DNA from: JASHVB01 sp963762885
GTDB taxonomy: Bacteria > Pseudomonadota > Alphaproteobacteria > Acetobacterales > Acetobacteraceae
DNA length: 64,000 nucleotides
Assembly: GCA_963762885.1 (NCBI GenBank)
Contig: CAVXNH010000121.1
Coordinates: 1 to 64,000 of the forward strand
Direction of reading: 5' to 3'
In this document: in pieces, positions 53,478 through 60,881 of the stretch
How the letters are laid out: each line of letters begins with the position of its first letter
Numbering within the stretch: the first letter of the stretch is position 1
Notes under the pieces: model-generated
Seen by the model: only the letters and a program-made list of their open reading frames with translations
What the model was told of the DNA's origin: nothing
The model's database searches: none
Program-made: the position numbers and the translations under genes

Positions 53478-54677
53478 TTACGCCACCACTTCCTCGGCGG
53501 CCGGCACGCGCCGGACCTGATGCGCCTGCACGATCGGCAGCACATCGCGTGCAAACCGTCGGATCTGTTCGAGGAACATCTCCTGCGGCATGGCGCCTCG
53601 GTTGAAGCCGATCTGCACCGTGTTGGCGCCGGTATGATCGGCCAACGCGATGATGCGCTGCGCCACCTCCTGCGGCGTGCCCCAGGGCAGGCGCTCGGCG
53701 AGGCGCGCAACGCCTTCCATCGTCATGTTACGAAAATCTTCGCGGGCGTGCTGCGCAGCGTGCAGGTTCTCCGGCCGGACGTAGTCGGTGGACGCATCGG
53801 AGGTATAGCCGAACTGGCGCTGCAAGCTGGTCTCGGTGAAGTTGCCATGGCTGAACAGCGTGCGATTGAAATACAGCAGGTAGGGACCACACTCCTGCAC
53901 CGCCTGCGCCTTGCTGTCGGCGACATAGACCGATAGCCCGAGCGACAGATGGTCGGGCGTGATGGCGTGTCCGCTGGCGGCGAGGCATTTCGCGTAATAG
54001 CGGATGATGTCGTCCTGCAGGCCGCCGGGCGCCAGGCCGGGGGTGATGCGGATGTTGTGTCGGGCGGCGAACTCGATGGACTCCTTGCTGCCGACCACGG
54101 GCACCCAGATCTCCGGATGCGGCCGCTGCACCGGGCGCGGCCATAAGGCCACGTCGCGATACGACCAGAATTTGCCCTGGTAGGAGAAGACGTCCTCGGT
54201 CCAGGCGCGGGTGACGATTTCGTAGGCTTCCTCGAACCGCTCGCGCGATTCCGACAGCGCCACGTTGTGCACCTGGTATTCGCGCGGAATGCCGCGGGCG
54301 AAGCCCGAGATCAGCCGGCCATTCGACAGGCAGTCGAGCATCGCCAGTTCTTCCGCCAGGCGCAGCGGTTCGTGCAGCGGCAGCAGGTTGCCGTAGATCA
54401 GCAGTTTCACGCGTTTGGTGCGTTGCGCGGCGGAGGCGGCCATCAGGTTGGGCGAATTCATCAGGCCGTATGGCGAGCAATGGTGCTCGTTGAACCCCAG
54501 GCCGTCGTAGCCGAGCCGGTCGATCTCTTCCCAGGCGTCGAGGTGTTCTGCGTAGGTGCGCACCGCGACGTCGGATTTGAAGTGCCGCGAGGACAGCGGA
54601 TAGGGCAGTTCGTTGCCGACCTTCAGGTGGTCGAGTTCCTCGCCGTACGCCAGCAGGTCGAAGACGAAGACTTTCAT
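53478..54677 (-). CDS. LLM-class flavin-dependent oxidoreductase (bacterial luciferase family)
   Basis: 399 residues from the ATG at 54677. The barrel motifs are KVFVFDLLAYGEELDHL, LGYDGLGFNEHHCSPYGLMN, LLIYGNLLPLHEPLRLAEEL, LSNGRLISGFARGIPREYQV, and PEIWVPVVGSKESIEFAARH. LLM enzymes use reduced FMN or F420 for monooxygenation or related reactions. The upstream frame up to 54800 is repeat-encoded and not part of the gene. The neighbour DctA and MFS genes suggest one catabolic transcription unit. Confidence 0.9.
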   Translation of the reverse strand: MKVFVFDLLAYGEELDHLKVGNELPYPLSSRHFKSDVAVRTYAEHLDAWEEIDRLGYDGLGFNEHHCSPYGLMNSPNLMAASAAQRTKRVKLLIYGNLLPLHEPLRLAEELAMLDCLSNGRLISGFARGIPREYQVHNVALSESRERFEEAYEIVTRAWTEDVFSYQGKFWSYRDVALWPRPVQRPHPEIWVPVVGSKESIEFAARHNIRITPGLAPGGLQDDIIRYYAKCLAASGHAITPDHLSLGLSVYVADSKAQAVQECGPYLLYFNRTLFSHGNFTETSLQRQFGYTSDASTDYVRPENLHAAQHAREDFRNMTMEGVARLAERLPWGTPQEVAQRIIALADHTGANTVQIGFNRGAMPQEMFLEQIRRFARDVLPIVQAHQVRRVPAAEEVVA

Positions 54678-54734
54678 TACCGCCTCGCTTGGAACGTCGG
54701 CGGAAGTGTGTCGGCGGGCGCTCGGGGGGTCAAT

Positions 54735-54846
54735 GAACAGCTTCCCCCTCCCGCGAAGCGGGAGGGGTTGGGGGAGGGTGACGCGTGCGGTTCGCGTCAC
54801 CCTCCCCTGACCCCTCCCGCAAGCGGGAGGGGGAAAGGGGGCGGGA
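54735..54846. repeat. CCCTCCCGCGAAGCGGGAGGGG-type palindromic repeat, paired copies
   Basis: CCCCCTCCCGCGAAGCGGGA with GGGGGAGGGTGACGCGTGCG, then the inverse CGCGTCACCCTCCCCTGACC and CCCTCCCGCAAGCGGGAGGG. It lies between the LLM start and the dctA stop and could attenuate read-through. The same variant occurs at 57057. Confidence 0.8.
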
Positions 54847-54860
54847 GGGGGATTAGAAAC

Positions 54861-56213
54861 TTACTCCGCGGCCAGCGCTACAGGGGCGGTATCCTCGATG
54901 ATATCGACCAGCACGTCGCCGGACAGCACCTGCTTCGCCAATGCGACGTCCAGGTCCTTTTCCCACGCCGCGATCACCACCGTGGCGACGCAGTTGCCGA
55001 TCAGGTTGCCCAGCGCGCGGGCCATGCCGACGAACCAATCGACCGACAGCACCAGCACCAAACCGATCGCCGGAATCGCCGGCACCGCGTTCAACGTGGC
55101 CGCCAGAATGACGATCGCGGAACCCGGCACGCCGTGCGCGCCCTTCGATGTCACCAGCGAGATGCCCAGCACCAGCAGCAGATCGCCGAACGACAATGGC
55201 GTATTGGTCGCCTGGGCGATGAACACCGTCGCCAGAGTCAAATAGATCGAGAACGCGTCGAGGTTGAACGAATAGCCGGTCGGCACGACCAGCCCCACCA
55301 CCGACGGCTTGACGCCCATGCGCTCAAGCTTGCGCATGATCTGCGGCAGCACGGCGTCGGACGACGCGGTCGCCAGCACGATCGTCAGTTCCTCGCGCAG
55401 GTATGCCAGGAAGCGGAAAATGCTCAGGCCGCTGGTCAGGCGCATCACGGTGCCCAGCACCACGATGACAAAGAAGGCGACCGAGACCCAGAACAGCGCT
55501 ACCAGGGAGAGCAACTGGCGCAGCGAGCCGACGCCGTATTGGCCAACCGTGTAGGCGATCGCGCCCAGCACGCCGAACGGCGCCAGGCGAACGATCAGGC
55601 CCATGGCGCGGAACAACACCGTGGAGACCTTGTCGATCAGGTCGGCGACCGGTTTCGCGGGCTCCCCCACCAGGGCCAGGCTGACGCCGAAAATGATGGC
55701 GAAGAACAGCACCTGGAGCACGTCGTTCCGCGACAGCGCATCGAACGAGGTGGTGGGAATGATGTTGAGAATGAAGCTGCCAATGCCGCCGCCCTTCAGC
55801 TTATGGGCATTGTCGGCGTAGCTGGTCAGCGCATGCGGATCGAGGCTGGCGGTATTGATGTTCATGCCTTTGCCAGGAGCGACCACGAACGCGAGCACCA
55901 GGCCGACGATCAGCGCGAGCGTGGTCATGCACTCGAAGTACAGCAGTGCCTTGCCGCCGACGCGGCCGACTTTCTTGAGGTCGCCGGCACCGGCGATGCC
56001 GTGCACCACAACGCAGAACACGATCGGGGCGACGATCATCGAGATCAGTTTCAGAAACGCATCGCTGAAGAATTTGAGGCCGGCAGCGAAGTCCGGCGTC
56101 AGCACGCCGAGCACGACGCCAAGGACGAGCGCAGCGACGACCTGCACAAACAGCGATTTGTACAGGGGGGATGGTGGCTTCGGCATTGCGGCATGAGCAG
56201 CGGCGGTGTCCAT
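54861..56213 (-). CDS. dctA: C4-dicarboxylate/cation symporter DctA
   Basis: 450 residues with DAACS motifs: FLKLISMIVAPIVFCVVVHG, RLAPFGVLGAIAYTVGQYGV, TASSDAVLPQIMRKLERMGV (serine-rich re-entrant loop), VVPTGYSFNLDAFSIYLTLA and TSKGAHGVPGSAIVILAATL. DctA imports succinate, fumarate and malate with protons or sodium across the inner membrane. It lies directly downstream of a GntR/FadR-type regulator on the same strand, which may control it. The ATG at 56213 is 42 bp after the regulator stop. Confidence 0.92.
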   Translation of the reverse strand: MDTAAAHAAMPKPPSPLYKSLFVQVVAALVLGVVLGVLTPDFAAGLKFFSDAFLKLISMIVAPIVFCVVVHGIAGAGDLKKVGRVGGKALLYFECMTTLALIVGLVLAFVVAPGKGMNINTASLDPHALTSYADNAHKLKGGGIGSFILNIIPTTSFDALSRNDVLQVLFFAIIFGVSLALVGEPAKPVADLIDKVSTVLFRAMGLIVRLAPFGVLGAIAYTVGQYGVGSLRQLLSLVALFWVSVAFFVIVVLGTVMRLTSGLSIFRFLAYLREELTIVLATASSDAVLPQIMRKLERMGVKPSVVGLVVPTGYSFNLDAFSIYLTLATVFIAQATNTPLSFGDLLLVLGISLVTSKGAHGVPGSAIVILAATLNAVPAIPAIGLVLVLSVDWFVGMARALGNLIGNCVATVVIAAWEKDLDVALAKQVLSGDVLVDIIEDTAPVALAAE

Positions 56214-56255
56214 GGCGGGCTCCCCTTTTCTGGTGACGGTGGGCGGCGTGGTTTC

Positions 56256-56994
56256 CTACCGGTGGCGGGAACGGGGGCTCGCATCGGGAGGGTCGTTTTG
56301 GCGGCCCTCCCGATCCCCTCTTCTGGGTGAAAGTTGCAGTGCCTGACGCAGATCCAGCAGCGGATCCGGATCGATGCGGCGTGTGAGGCCGGCTTCGACG
56401 TCGCCGATATGCGCGGTCATCAATTTGGCCGCCCGATCCGTATCTCCGGCTGCGAGCGCGGCGGTGATGCGCTCGTGGTCGTCGCAGGATTCGGTCGCGT
56501 CATGGGTGGATTGGTAGAGCGCGGAGATCAGCACGGTGCGTGCCGTGAGGTCGCGCAGGATGTCGGCGAGCAGGCGGTTGCCGACCGCCTCGACCATGCA
56601 GACATGGAAGTCGCCCAGCAGATAGCTGCGCGCGGCGACGTCGCCGGAGCCGATGGCGTCGCGTTCCTGGCCGATATGGTCGCGTAGCGCGGCGATGACG
56701 GATGGTTCTATGTGCGAGACAGTACGCAGGATGCCTGTTTCGATGGCACAGCGTGCCTGAAAGGCTTCCTGGGCCTCCTCAAGCGAAGGCTCGACCACAA
56801 ACCAGCCGCGTCGCGGGCTGACCTGCACCATGCCGCGCGTTTCGAGCCGGATCGAGCGCCTCGCGCACCGTCGTGCGCGACACGTCGAACAGCGTTGCCA
56901 AGGCTTGCTCGCCCAGCCGCGTTCCGGCGCGAATGCTGCCGGCGAGGATCGCGTCGACGATCACGCGGTCGATGGGCAGGGACGTTCGATCCAT
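56256..56994 (-). CDS. GntR-family (FadR/FCD) transcription regulator, one frameshift
   Basis: The N-terminal winged HTH in one frame (MDRTSLPIDRVIVDAILAGS, GTRLGEQALATLFDVSRTTV) reads to REALD. In the second frame the protein continues LETRGMVQVSPRRGWFVVEP and the helical FCD effector domain (EAVGNRLLADILRDLTARTV and so on). Removing one base near 56850 joins them as REAL-x-RLETRGMVQ. Regulators of this type bind organic acids and control adjacent transport or catabolic genes; dctA follows immediately. The C-terminal part after ALQLSPRRG is low-complexity. Confidence 0.82.
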
Positions 56995-57056
56995 GACGGA
57001 CGCGTTCACCGGGCTTGCATACAAGCCTGATGAGCAAGCGCTGTGCCACTGGAGTC

Positions 57057-57160
57057 CGCCTCCCGCGCTTGCGGGAGGGGTTAGGGGAGGGTGGTGCTGC
57101 GTGCGGTTCGCGTCACCCTCCCCTGACCCCTCCCGCAAGCGCGGGAGGGGGAAAGGGGGC
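57057..57160. repeat. CCTCCCGC-type palindromic repeat, paired copies
   Basis: CGCCTCCCGCGCTTGCGGGA, then GGGGAGGGTGGTGCTGCGTG and the inverse CGCGTCACCCTCCCCTGACC, CCTCCCGCAAGCGCGGGAGG. It fills the gap between the GntR start and the MarR-GNAT stop. Confidence 0.8.
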
Positions 57161-57172
57161 GGGAGTGGGAAG

Positions 57173-58102
57173 TCACAGCACCAATTCCCAGTCCTCGCCG
57201 ACGCAGGGCGGGCCGAAATCGGCGTGCGGCTTGGTCGCTACCAGCCGAAAGCCCGCTTCCTGATAGATGCCGCGTGCGGCCACCAGCACATCGTTGGTCC
57301 ACAGCGTGATCCGGCGGTAGCGGGCGGCACGGGCGAAGCCGATGCACTCTGCCACCAGACGCTTGCCGATCCCCAGTCCGCGGGCGGCCGGTTCCACCAG
57401 CAGAAGGCGCAACCTGGCCAGTTCGTCATCCACGCGAACCAGGAACACCGACCCCAGGTTCACGCCGTCACGTTCCGCAATCCAACAGCGCTCGCGGGCC
57501 GGATCATGGCTGCCGAGGAAGGCGCCGGCGACGCGCGCCACCAGCGCCTCGAACCGCGCATCGAACGCGTATTCCCGGGCGTAGAGCGCGCCGTGCCGGG
57601 CCACCACCCAGCCGATATCGCCCGGTTGCGGGTCGTGCAGCCGGACCTCCGCTGGTGGCGCAGCGTCCAGCAGCGACTCGATGCGCGCCATCGCCCCGAC
57701 GATTTCGGCCTGTACCGGGTCCGGCAACCGCGCCAGCAACGCCCCGACCTCCTCGCGCGAGCGTGTGTCCAGTGGCGCGAAAGCGGCGTGGCCGGCGTCC
57801 GTCAGGGCCAGCACGCTCGCGCGCCGGTCCGCGTCGGACACCGCCCGCTCCAGCAGTCCCTCCTGCGCGAAGCGTTGCAGGATGCGGCTGAGATAGCCGG
57901 CGTCCAGCCCCAGGTCGCGCCCCAGCGCGCTGGCCGTCGTCCCCTGGCGGTTGGCAAGTTCGAACAGGACCCGCGCCTCGGTCAAAGAGAAGCGGCTTTG
58001 CAACAGCCCCTCCTGCAAGGCGCCGATGACACTCGTGTAGAAGCGGCTGAAGCGCCGGACCGCGGCGATGCGAGGTTCGAGGGTGGGATCGGGGTGCGCC
58101 AT
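57173..58102 (-). CDS. Fused MarR-family regulator and GNAT acetyltransferase
   Basis: 309 residues. The N-terminal MarR winged HTH (about 10-150) has LTEARVLFELANRQGTTASA, LGRDLGLDAGYLSRILQRFA and EGLLERAVSDADRRASVLAL. The C-terminal GNAT domain (about 155-305) has VRVDDELARLRLLLVEPAAR, GLGIGKRLVAECIGFARAAR (the R/QxxGxG/A acetyl-CoA loop) and LWTNDVLVAARGIYQEAGFR. Such helix-turn-helix/acetyltransferase fusions are known; they probably modify a ligand or self-regulate. It is a stand-alone minus-strand gene, divergent from the YXWGXW genes. Confidence 0.92.
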   Translation of the reverse strand: MAHPDPTLEPRIAAVRRFSRFYTSVIGALQEGLLQSRFSLTEARVLFELANRQGTTASALGRDLGLDAGYLSRILQRFAQEGLLERAVSDADRRASVLALTDAGHAAFAPLDTRSREEVGALLARLPDPVQAEIVGAMARIESLLDAAPPAEVRLHDPQPGDIGWVVARHGALYAREYAFDARFEALVARVAGAFLGSHDPARERCWIAERDGVNLGSVFLVRVDDELARLRLLLVEPAARGLGIGKRLVAECIGFARAARYRRITLWTNDVLVAARGIYQEAGFRLVATKPHADFGPPCVGEDWELVL

Positions 58103-58333
58103 GCGGCTGAGCCTGATCCAGAAAGATTGACGGAGTCAAGTATTGTGCGGGCAATTTGATTGGTTGGCGATATCGATAAACGGATCAAAGTATCAATGAC
58201 TTGTGAAGCCAGTGTCGCTGGATGCTCCTTAGTCTCGCCCCAAATCAGCGCGACGCTGTTGTCTCGCCGAACCAAATCACGCGTTTGGCACGACTTGGTT
58301 GTTTCTGGTGATTGACACCGAAGGAGACGCATC

Positions 58334-58672
58334 ATGTCTGTCCGGAACCTGACACGGCTTGCCCTGCCGGCATTGGTGGCCATGGCTGTGGGAGGCGCGG
58401 TCGTACCGGCCTCGGCGCAGACCTCGACCGTGATCATTGCGCCAACCGCCCCACCGCCGCCGCGGGTGGAAACCATTCCGCCGCCCCCGGGGGAGCAACC
58501 GCAGATGGTGACCTGGGAGGCCGGCCACTGGGCCTGGAACGGCACCACCTGGGATTGGACCGAGGGTCACTATGTGCAGCGTCCGGCCCCGACCGCGGTG
58601 TGGGAGCCTGGGCACTGGGCGCAGGAATTCACCGGCGGCTACATCTGGGTCGATGGCCGTTGGCGGACTTGA
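58334..58672 (+). CDS. YXWGXW-repeat exported protein
   Basis: 112 residues. A signal peptide (LTRLALPALVAMAVGGAVVP) ends at ASAQ. A Pro-rich spacer is followed by aromatic repeats: VTWEAGHWAWNGTTWDWTEG, HYVQRPAPTAVWEPGHWA and GGYIWVDGRW, of the W..GHW / W..G.Y family. Function is unknown; members are periplasmic or surface proteins. The ATG at 58334 follows GAAGGAGACGC. The next gene is a lipoprotein of the same type 10 bp downstream. Confidence 0.85.
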   Translation: MSVRNLTRLALPALVAMAVGGAVVPASAQTSTVIIAPTAPPPPRVETIPPPPGEQPQMVTWEAGHWAWNGTTWDWTEGHYVQRPAPTAVWEPGHWAQEFTGGYIWVDGRWRT

Positions 58673-58682
58673 GCAGGAGACG

Positions 58683-59054
58683 ATGATGATCCGCCCGCAT
58701 CACGCCTGGCTGGCACTGCCGGGCCTGCTGACGCTCGCCGCCTGCGGCGGGCCGCCGCCGCAGACCACGCAGGTGATCGTGCAGCCACCGCCTCAGGTGC
58801 AGGTTGCCGCGCCGGTGGCGCCCATGCCGCCGCCGCAGCCGCATGCTGAACTGGTGCCACCGCCGCCTCAGGGCGGTGGGCCTATGGTCTGGCAGCCGGG
58901 CCATTGGACTTATACCGGCACGCCGGGCAATCCCTGGGTCTGGGTTGGCGGCCAATACGTGGGGGCACCAACGGCCACCTCGACCTGGGTGCCCGGACGT
59001 TGGGCGCAGCAGCCGGCCGGCGGCTGGGTCTGGCTGGAGGGGCACTGGGCTTAG
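58683..59054 (+). CDS. YXWGXW-repeat lipoprotein
   Basis: 123 residues. Lipoprotein signal with lipobox LTLAAC (Cys at about 21), then a Pro/Gln-rich linker (PPPQTTQVIVQPPPQVQVAA) and aromatic repeats VWQPGHWTYTGTPGNPWVWV, GGQYVGAPTATSTWVPGRWA and GGWVWLEGHW. It shares the repeat module with the upstream protein. The RBS is GGAG(A) before the ATG. The two probably form a small exported pair anchored in or near the outer membrane. Confidence 0.85.
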   Translation: MMIRPHHAWLALPGLLTLAACGGPPPQTTQVIVQPPPQVQVAAPVAPMPPPQPHAELVPPPPQGGGPMVWQPGHWTYTGTPGNPWVWVGGQYVGAPTATSTWVPGRWAQQPAGGWVWLEGHWA

Positions 59055-59095
59055 CTGAGGGAAGACGGGCGAGGCTGAGCGGTCGGGACGTGGGC

Positions 59096-59250
59096 TAATA
59101 TCAGCCCGCAAAACGATTGACGTACGACAACGGCCGTCCCTAACCGTCATGGCCGGCCCATGGCCCCGGGCGTTTGTCCCGGGGCTTGTGCCGGCCATGA
59201 CGGTTAGGGCGGTCCGTGCGGAGCGGTCGAGAGTCCGGCGGGTTGGTATA
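59096..59250. mobile_element. MITE-like palindromic element, copy 3
   Basis: TAATATCAGCCCGC, AAAACGATTGACGTACGACA, GTCCCTAACCGTCATGGCC, an extended inner palindrome around GGCCCCGGGCGTTTGTCCCG, then GCCGGCCATGACGGTTAGGG, GCGGTCGAGAGTCC and GGGTTGGTATA. It lies between convergent genes (lipoprotein and TonB). Confidence 0.75.
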
Positions 59251-59320
59251 AGTGTGCCGACCCGATCACCCTCACCCTCGTCGCTGCGCGACTTGACCTC
59301 TCCCGCTCCCGCGGGAGAGG
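59251..59320. repeat. CCTCTCCCGC-family palindromic repeat, single unit
   Basis: GTGTGCCGACCCGATCACCC, TCACCCTCGTCGCTGCGCG and CCTCTCCCGCTCCCGCGGGA. It ends at the TonB stop codon and follows copy 3 of the MITE-like element directly. Confidence 0.75.
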
Positions 59321-60061
59321 TTAGTCTAGCGCGAAGACGAAGCGGATCGGTACGGCGGATGGCACTGGATGGCCATCTTTGAACGATGGCAGGAAGTGCC
59401 AGGTCGATACCGCATCGCGCGCAGCGCGGTCGAGCGTGCCATACCCCGAGCTTTGAACCACATCCACGCCGCCGACCAACCCGTCCGGTGACACGTGGAT
59501 CAGCAGGACCACCGAACCTTGCTCGCCTCGCAATGCGGCTTCGTTCGGGTAGCTGGGCTTGCGGTTGTGGAATTTCACGTCCGGGCTGGGCGGCACCATC
59601 AGGTCGCCGGTCACCAGCGCGTTCGTGTCGCTCTCGACCTGGGCGAAGTCGAAGACCAGCTTGTTGGAGGCCGCCTCTGGCGCAGGCGGTGCCGGGGGTG
59701 GGGGCGCCGTGGCAGGGGGTGGGGCGGGCTCGGTCGTCGCCACCGCCGCGGGAGGTGCTTCGGGGGTCGGCGCGGTGGCGTCGGGCGTGTCCGGAGCGGG
59801 CGTCTTCTCCGGCTGCGGCGCAGCGGCGGCAGCCGATTCGCCACCGGGGGGCGACATGACCAGCTCTACCGTCGCCGGAGTATTTGCCGGCTCCAGCACG
59901 ATCCGCGCAGATCTGCTCATCCACCACACCGCCAGCCCGATCACCGCAACGTGCAGACCGAGCGATACCAACGCCGCGGGCCCCATCCGCCGCGGTCGCC
60001 GCACCCGTCGTCTCGCCGGGGTCATCGCGGCGAGGTGCTCAAGGCTGAGCGAGGCGGTCAT
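59321..60061 (-). CDS. tonB: TonB family energy-transducing protein
   Basis: 246 residues from the ATG at 60061. An N-terminal membrane anchor (RMGPAALVSLGLHVAVIGLA VWW), a long Pro/Ala linker (PPATAPPPPAPPAPEAA), and a C-terminal TonB domain with KPSYPNEAALRGEQGSVVLL, LDRAARDAVSTWHFLPSF and AVPIRFVF. TonB spans the periplasm and energises outer-membrane receptors with ExbB/ExbD (not in the window). It overlaps the ABC ATPase upstream by 23 bp and ends the uptake operon. Confidence 0.9.
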   Translation of the reverse strand: MTASLSLEHLAAMTPARRRVRRPRRMGPAALVSLGLHVAVIGLAVWWMSRSARIVLEPANTPATVELVMSPPGGESAAAAAPQPEKTPAPDTPDATAPTPEAPPAAVATTEPAPPPATAPPPPAPPAPEAASNKLVFDFAQVESDTNALVTGDLMVPPSPDVKFHNRKPSYPNEAALRGEQGSVVLLIHVSPDGLVGGVDVVQSSGYGTLDRAARDAVSTWHFLPSFKDGHPVPSAVPIRFVFALD

Positions 60062-60872
60062 CGTTCGGCAGCAAGCGGGGTTCGGGATCAAGGCCGAACG
60101 GCAGACCGAACGCCGCGGCGGCAGCCGGCAGGGCGTCGCGCGCCGGCAGGTCGGCGGCGATGCGGCCGGCTTGCAGGACGATCATGCGGTGGGCGTAACG
60201 GGTCGCCAGGTCGATCGCGTGCTGCACCACCACCACGGCGCGGCCGGACTCGGCGGTGGCGCGCAGCAGGCCCATGATCGCTTGCGCCGCGGCGGGGTCC
60301 AGATCGGCGGTGGGCTCGTCCAGCAGGAACAATTCGGGCTCCGTGGCGAAGGCGCGGGCCAGCATGGCGCGGCGGGCTTCGCCGCCGGAGATGCGGTCTA
60401 CCCGCCGATTGCGCAATGCCAGGATGCCGCAGCTCTGCAACGCAGATGTTACCGGCGCCTCGGCCGCGTCGCGATGGGGAATGCGGCCGAGCGCAGCGAC
60501 CTGCGCGACGGTCAGCGCCCAGGCGCAACGCGCGCCCTGCGGCAGGTAGGCGACGCGGCGCGGATCGCGTGGCGGCGTGCCGGGGAGCAGGCCGGCGATG
60601 GCGCGCAACAGCGTGGATTTGCCAGCGCCGTTGGGTCCGCAGATGGCGACCAGCTCGCCCGGGCGGATGGTCAGGTGGATGTCGTGGAGGACCGCGCGTC
60701 CGTACAGGGAGATCGTGCCAAAGGAAACCTCTCCCGCGGGAGCGGGAGAGGTCGAGACGCGTGAGCGTCGAGGGTGAGGGTGATCGGGTCGGCACACTTC
60801 CCCTGCTTCAGGTGTGCCGACCCGATCACCCTCACCCTCGACGCTCCCGCGTCTCGACCTCTCCCATTTCAT
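60039..60872 (-). CDS. ABC transporter ATPase, iron-siderophore/heme/cobalamin (FecE/BtuD) type
   Basis: 277 residues from the ATG at 60872, which overlaps the permease stop as ATGA inside a repeat hairpin loop. Residues 2 to about 50 are encoded by the palindromic repeat and are not ATPase-like. From about residue 51 the domain reads SFGTISLYGRAVLHDIHLTI, Walker A CGPNGAGKSTLLRAIAGLLP, signature ISGGEARRAMLARAF, Walker B LFLLDEPTADLD, and VVVQHAIDLATRYAHRM. No ATG/GTG/TTG lies between the repeat and the domain, so either the repeat is translated or the gene is disrupted. A GTG at 60797 is an alternative start, also inside the repeat. Confidence 0.85.
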   Translation of the reverse strand: MKWERSRRGSVEGEGDRVGTPEAGEVCRPDHPHPRRSRVSTSPAPAGEVSFGTISLYGRAVLHDIHLTIRPGELVAICGPNGAGKSTLLRAIAGLLPGTPPRDPRRVAYLPQGARCAWALTVAQVAALGRIPHRDAAEAPVTSALQSCGILALRNRRVDRISGGEARRAMLARAFATEPELFLLDEPTADLDPAAAQAIMGLLRATAESGRAVVVVQHAIDLATRYAHRMIVLQAGRIAADLPARDALPAAAAAFGLPFGLDPEPRLLPNDDRLAQP

Positions 60873-60881
60873 GGGAGAGGT
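60727..60881. repeat. Large inverted repeat at the permease/ATPase junction
   Basis: Two repeat units head to head: CCTCTCCCGCGGGAGCGGGA, then GAGCGTCGAGGGTGAGGGTG, then the inverse GATCACCCTCACCCTCGACG, and CCTCTCCCATTTCATGGGAG. The last hairpin has loop ATGAAAT read on the minus strand, which supplies the permease stop (TGA) and the ATPase start (ATG). Confidence 0.85.

Noticed and set aside
54267..56330. A 687-residue plus-strand open frame opposite dctA
   Set aside because: Composition is His/Gln/Arg-rich, typical of an antisense shadow of a high-GC gene; the minus strand carries the complete DctA family motifs.
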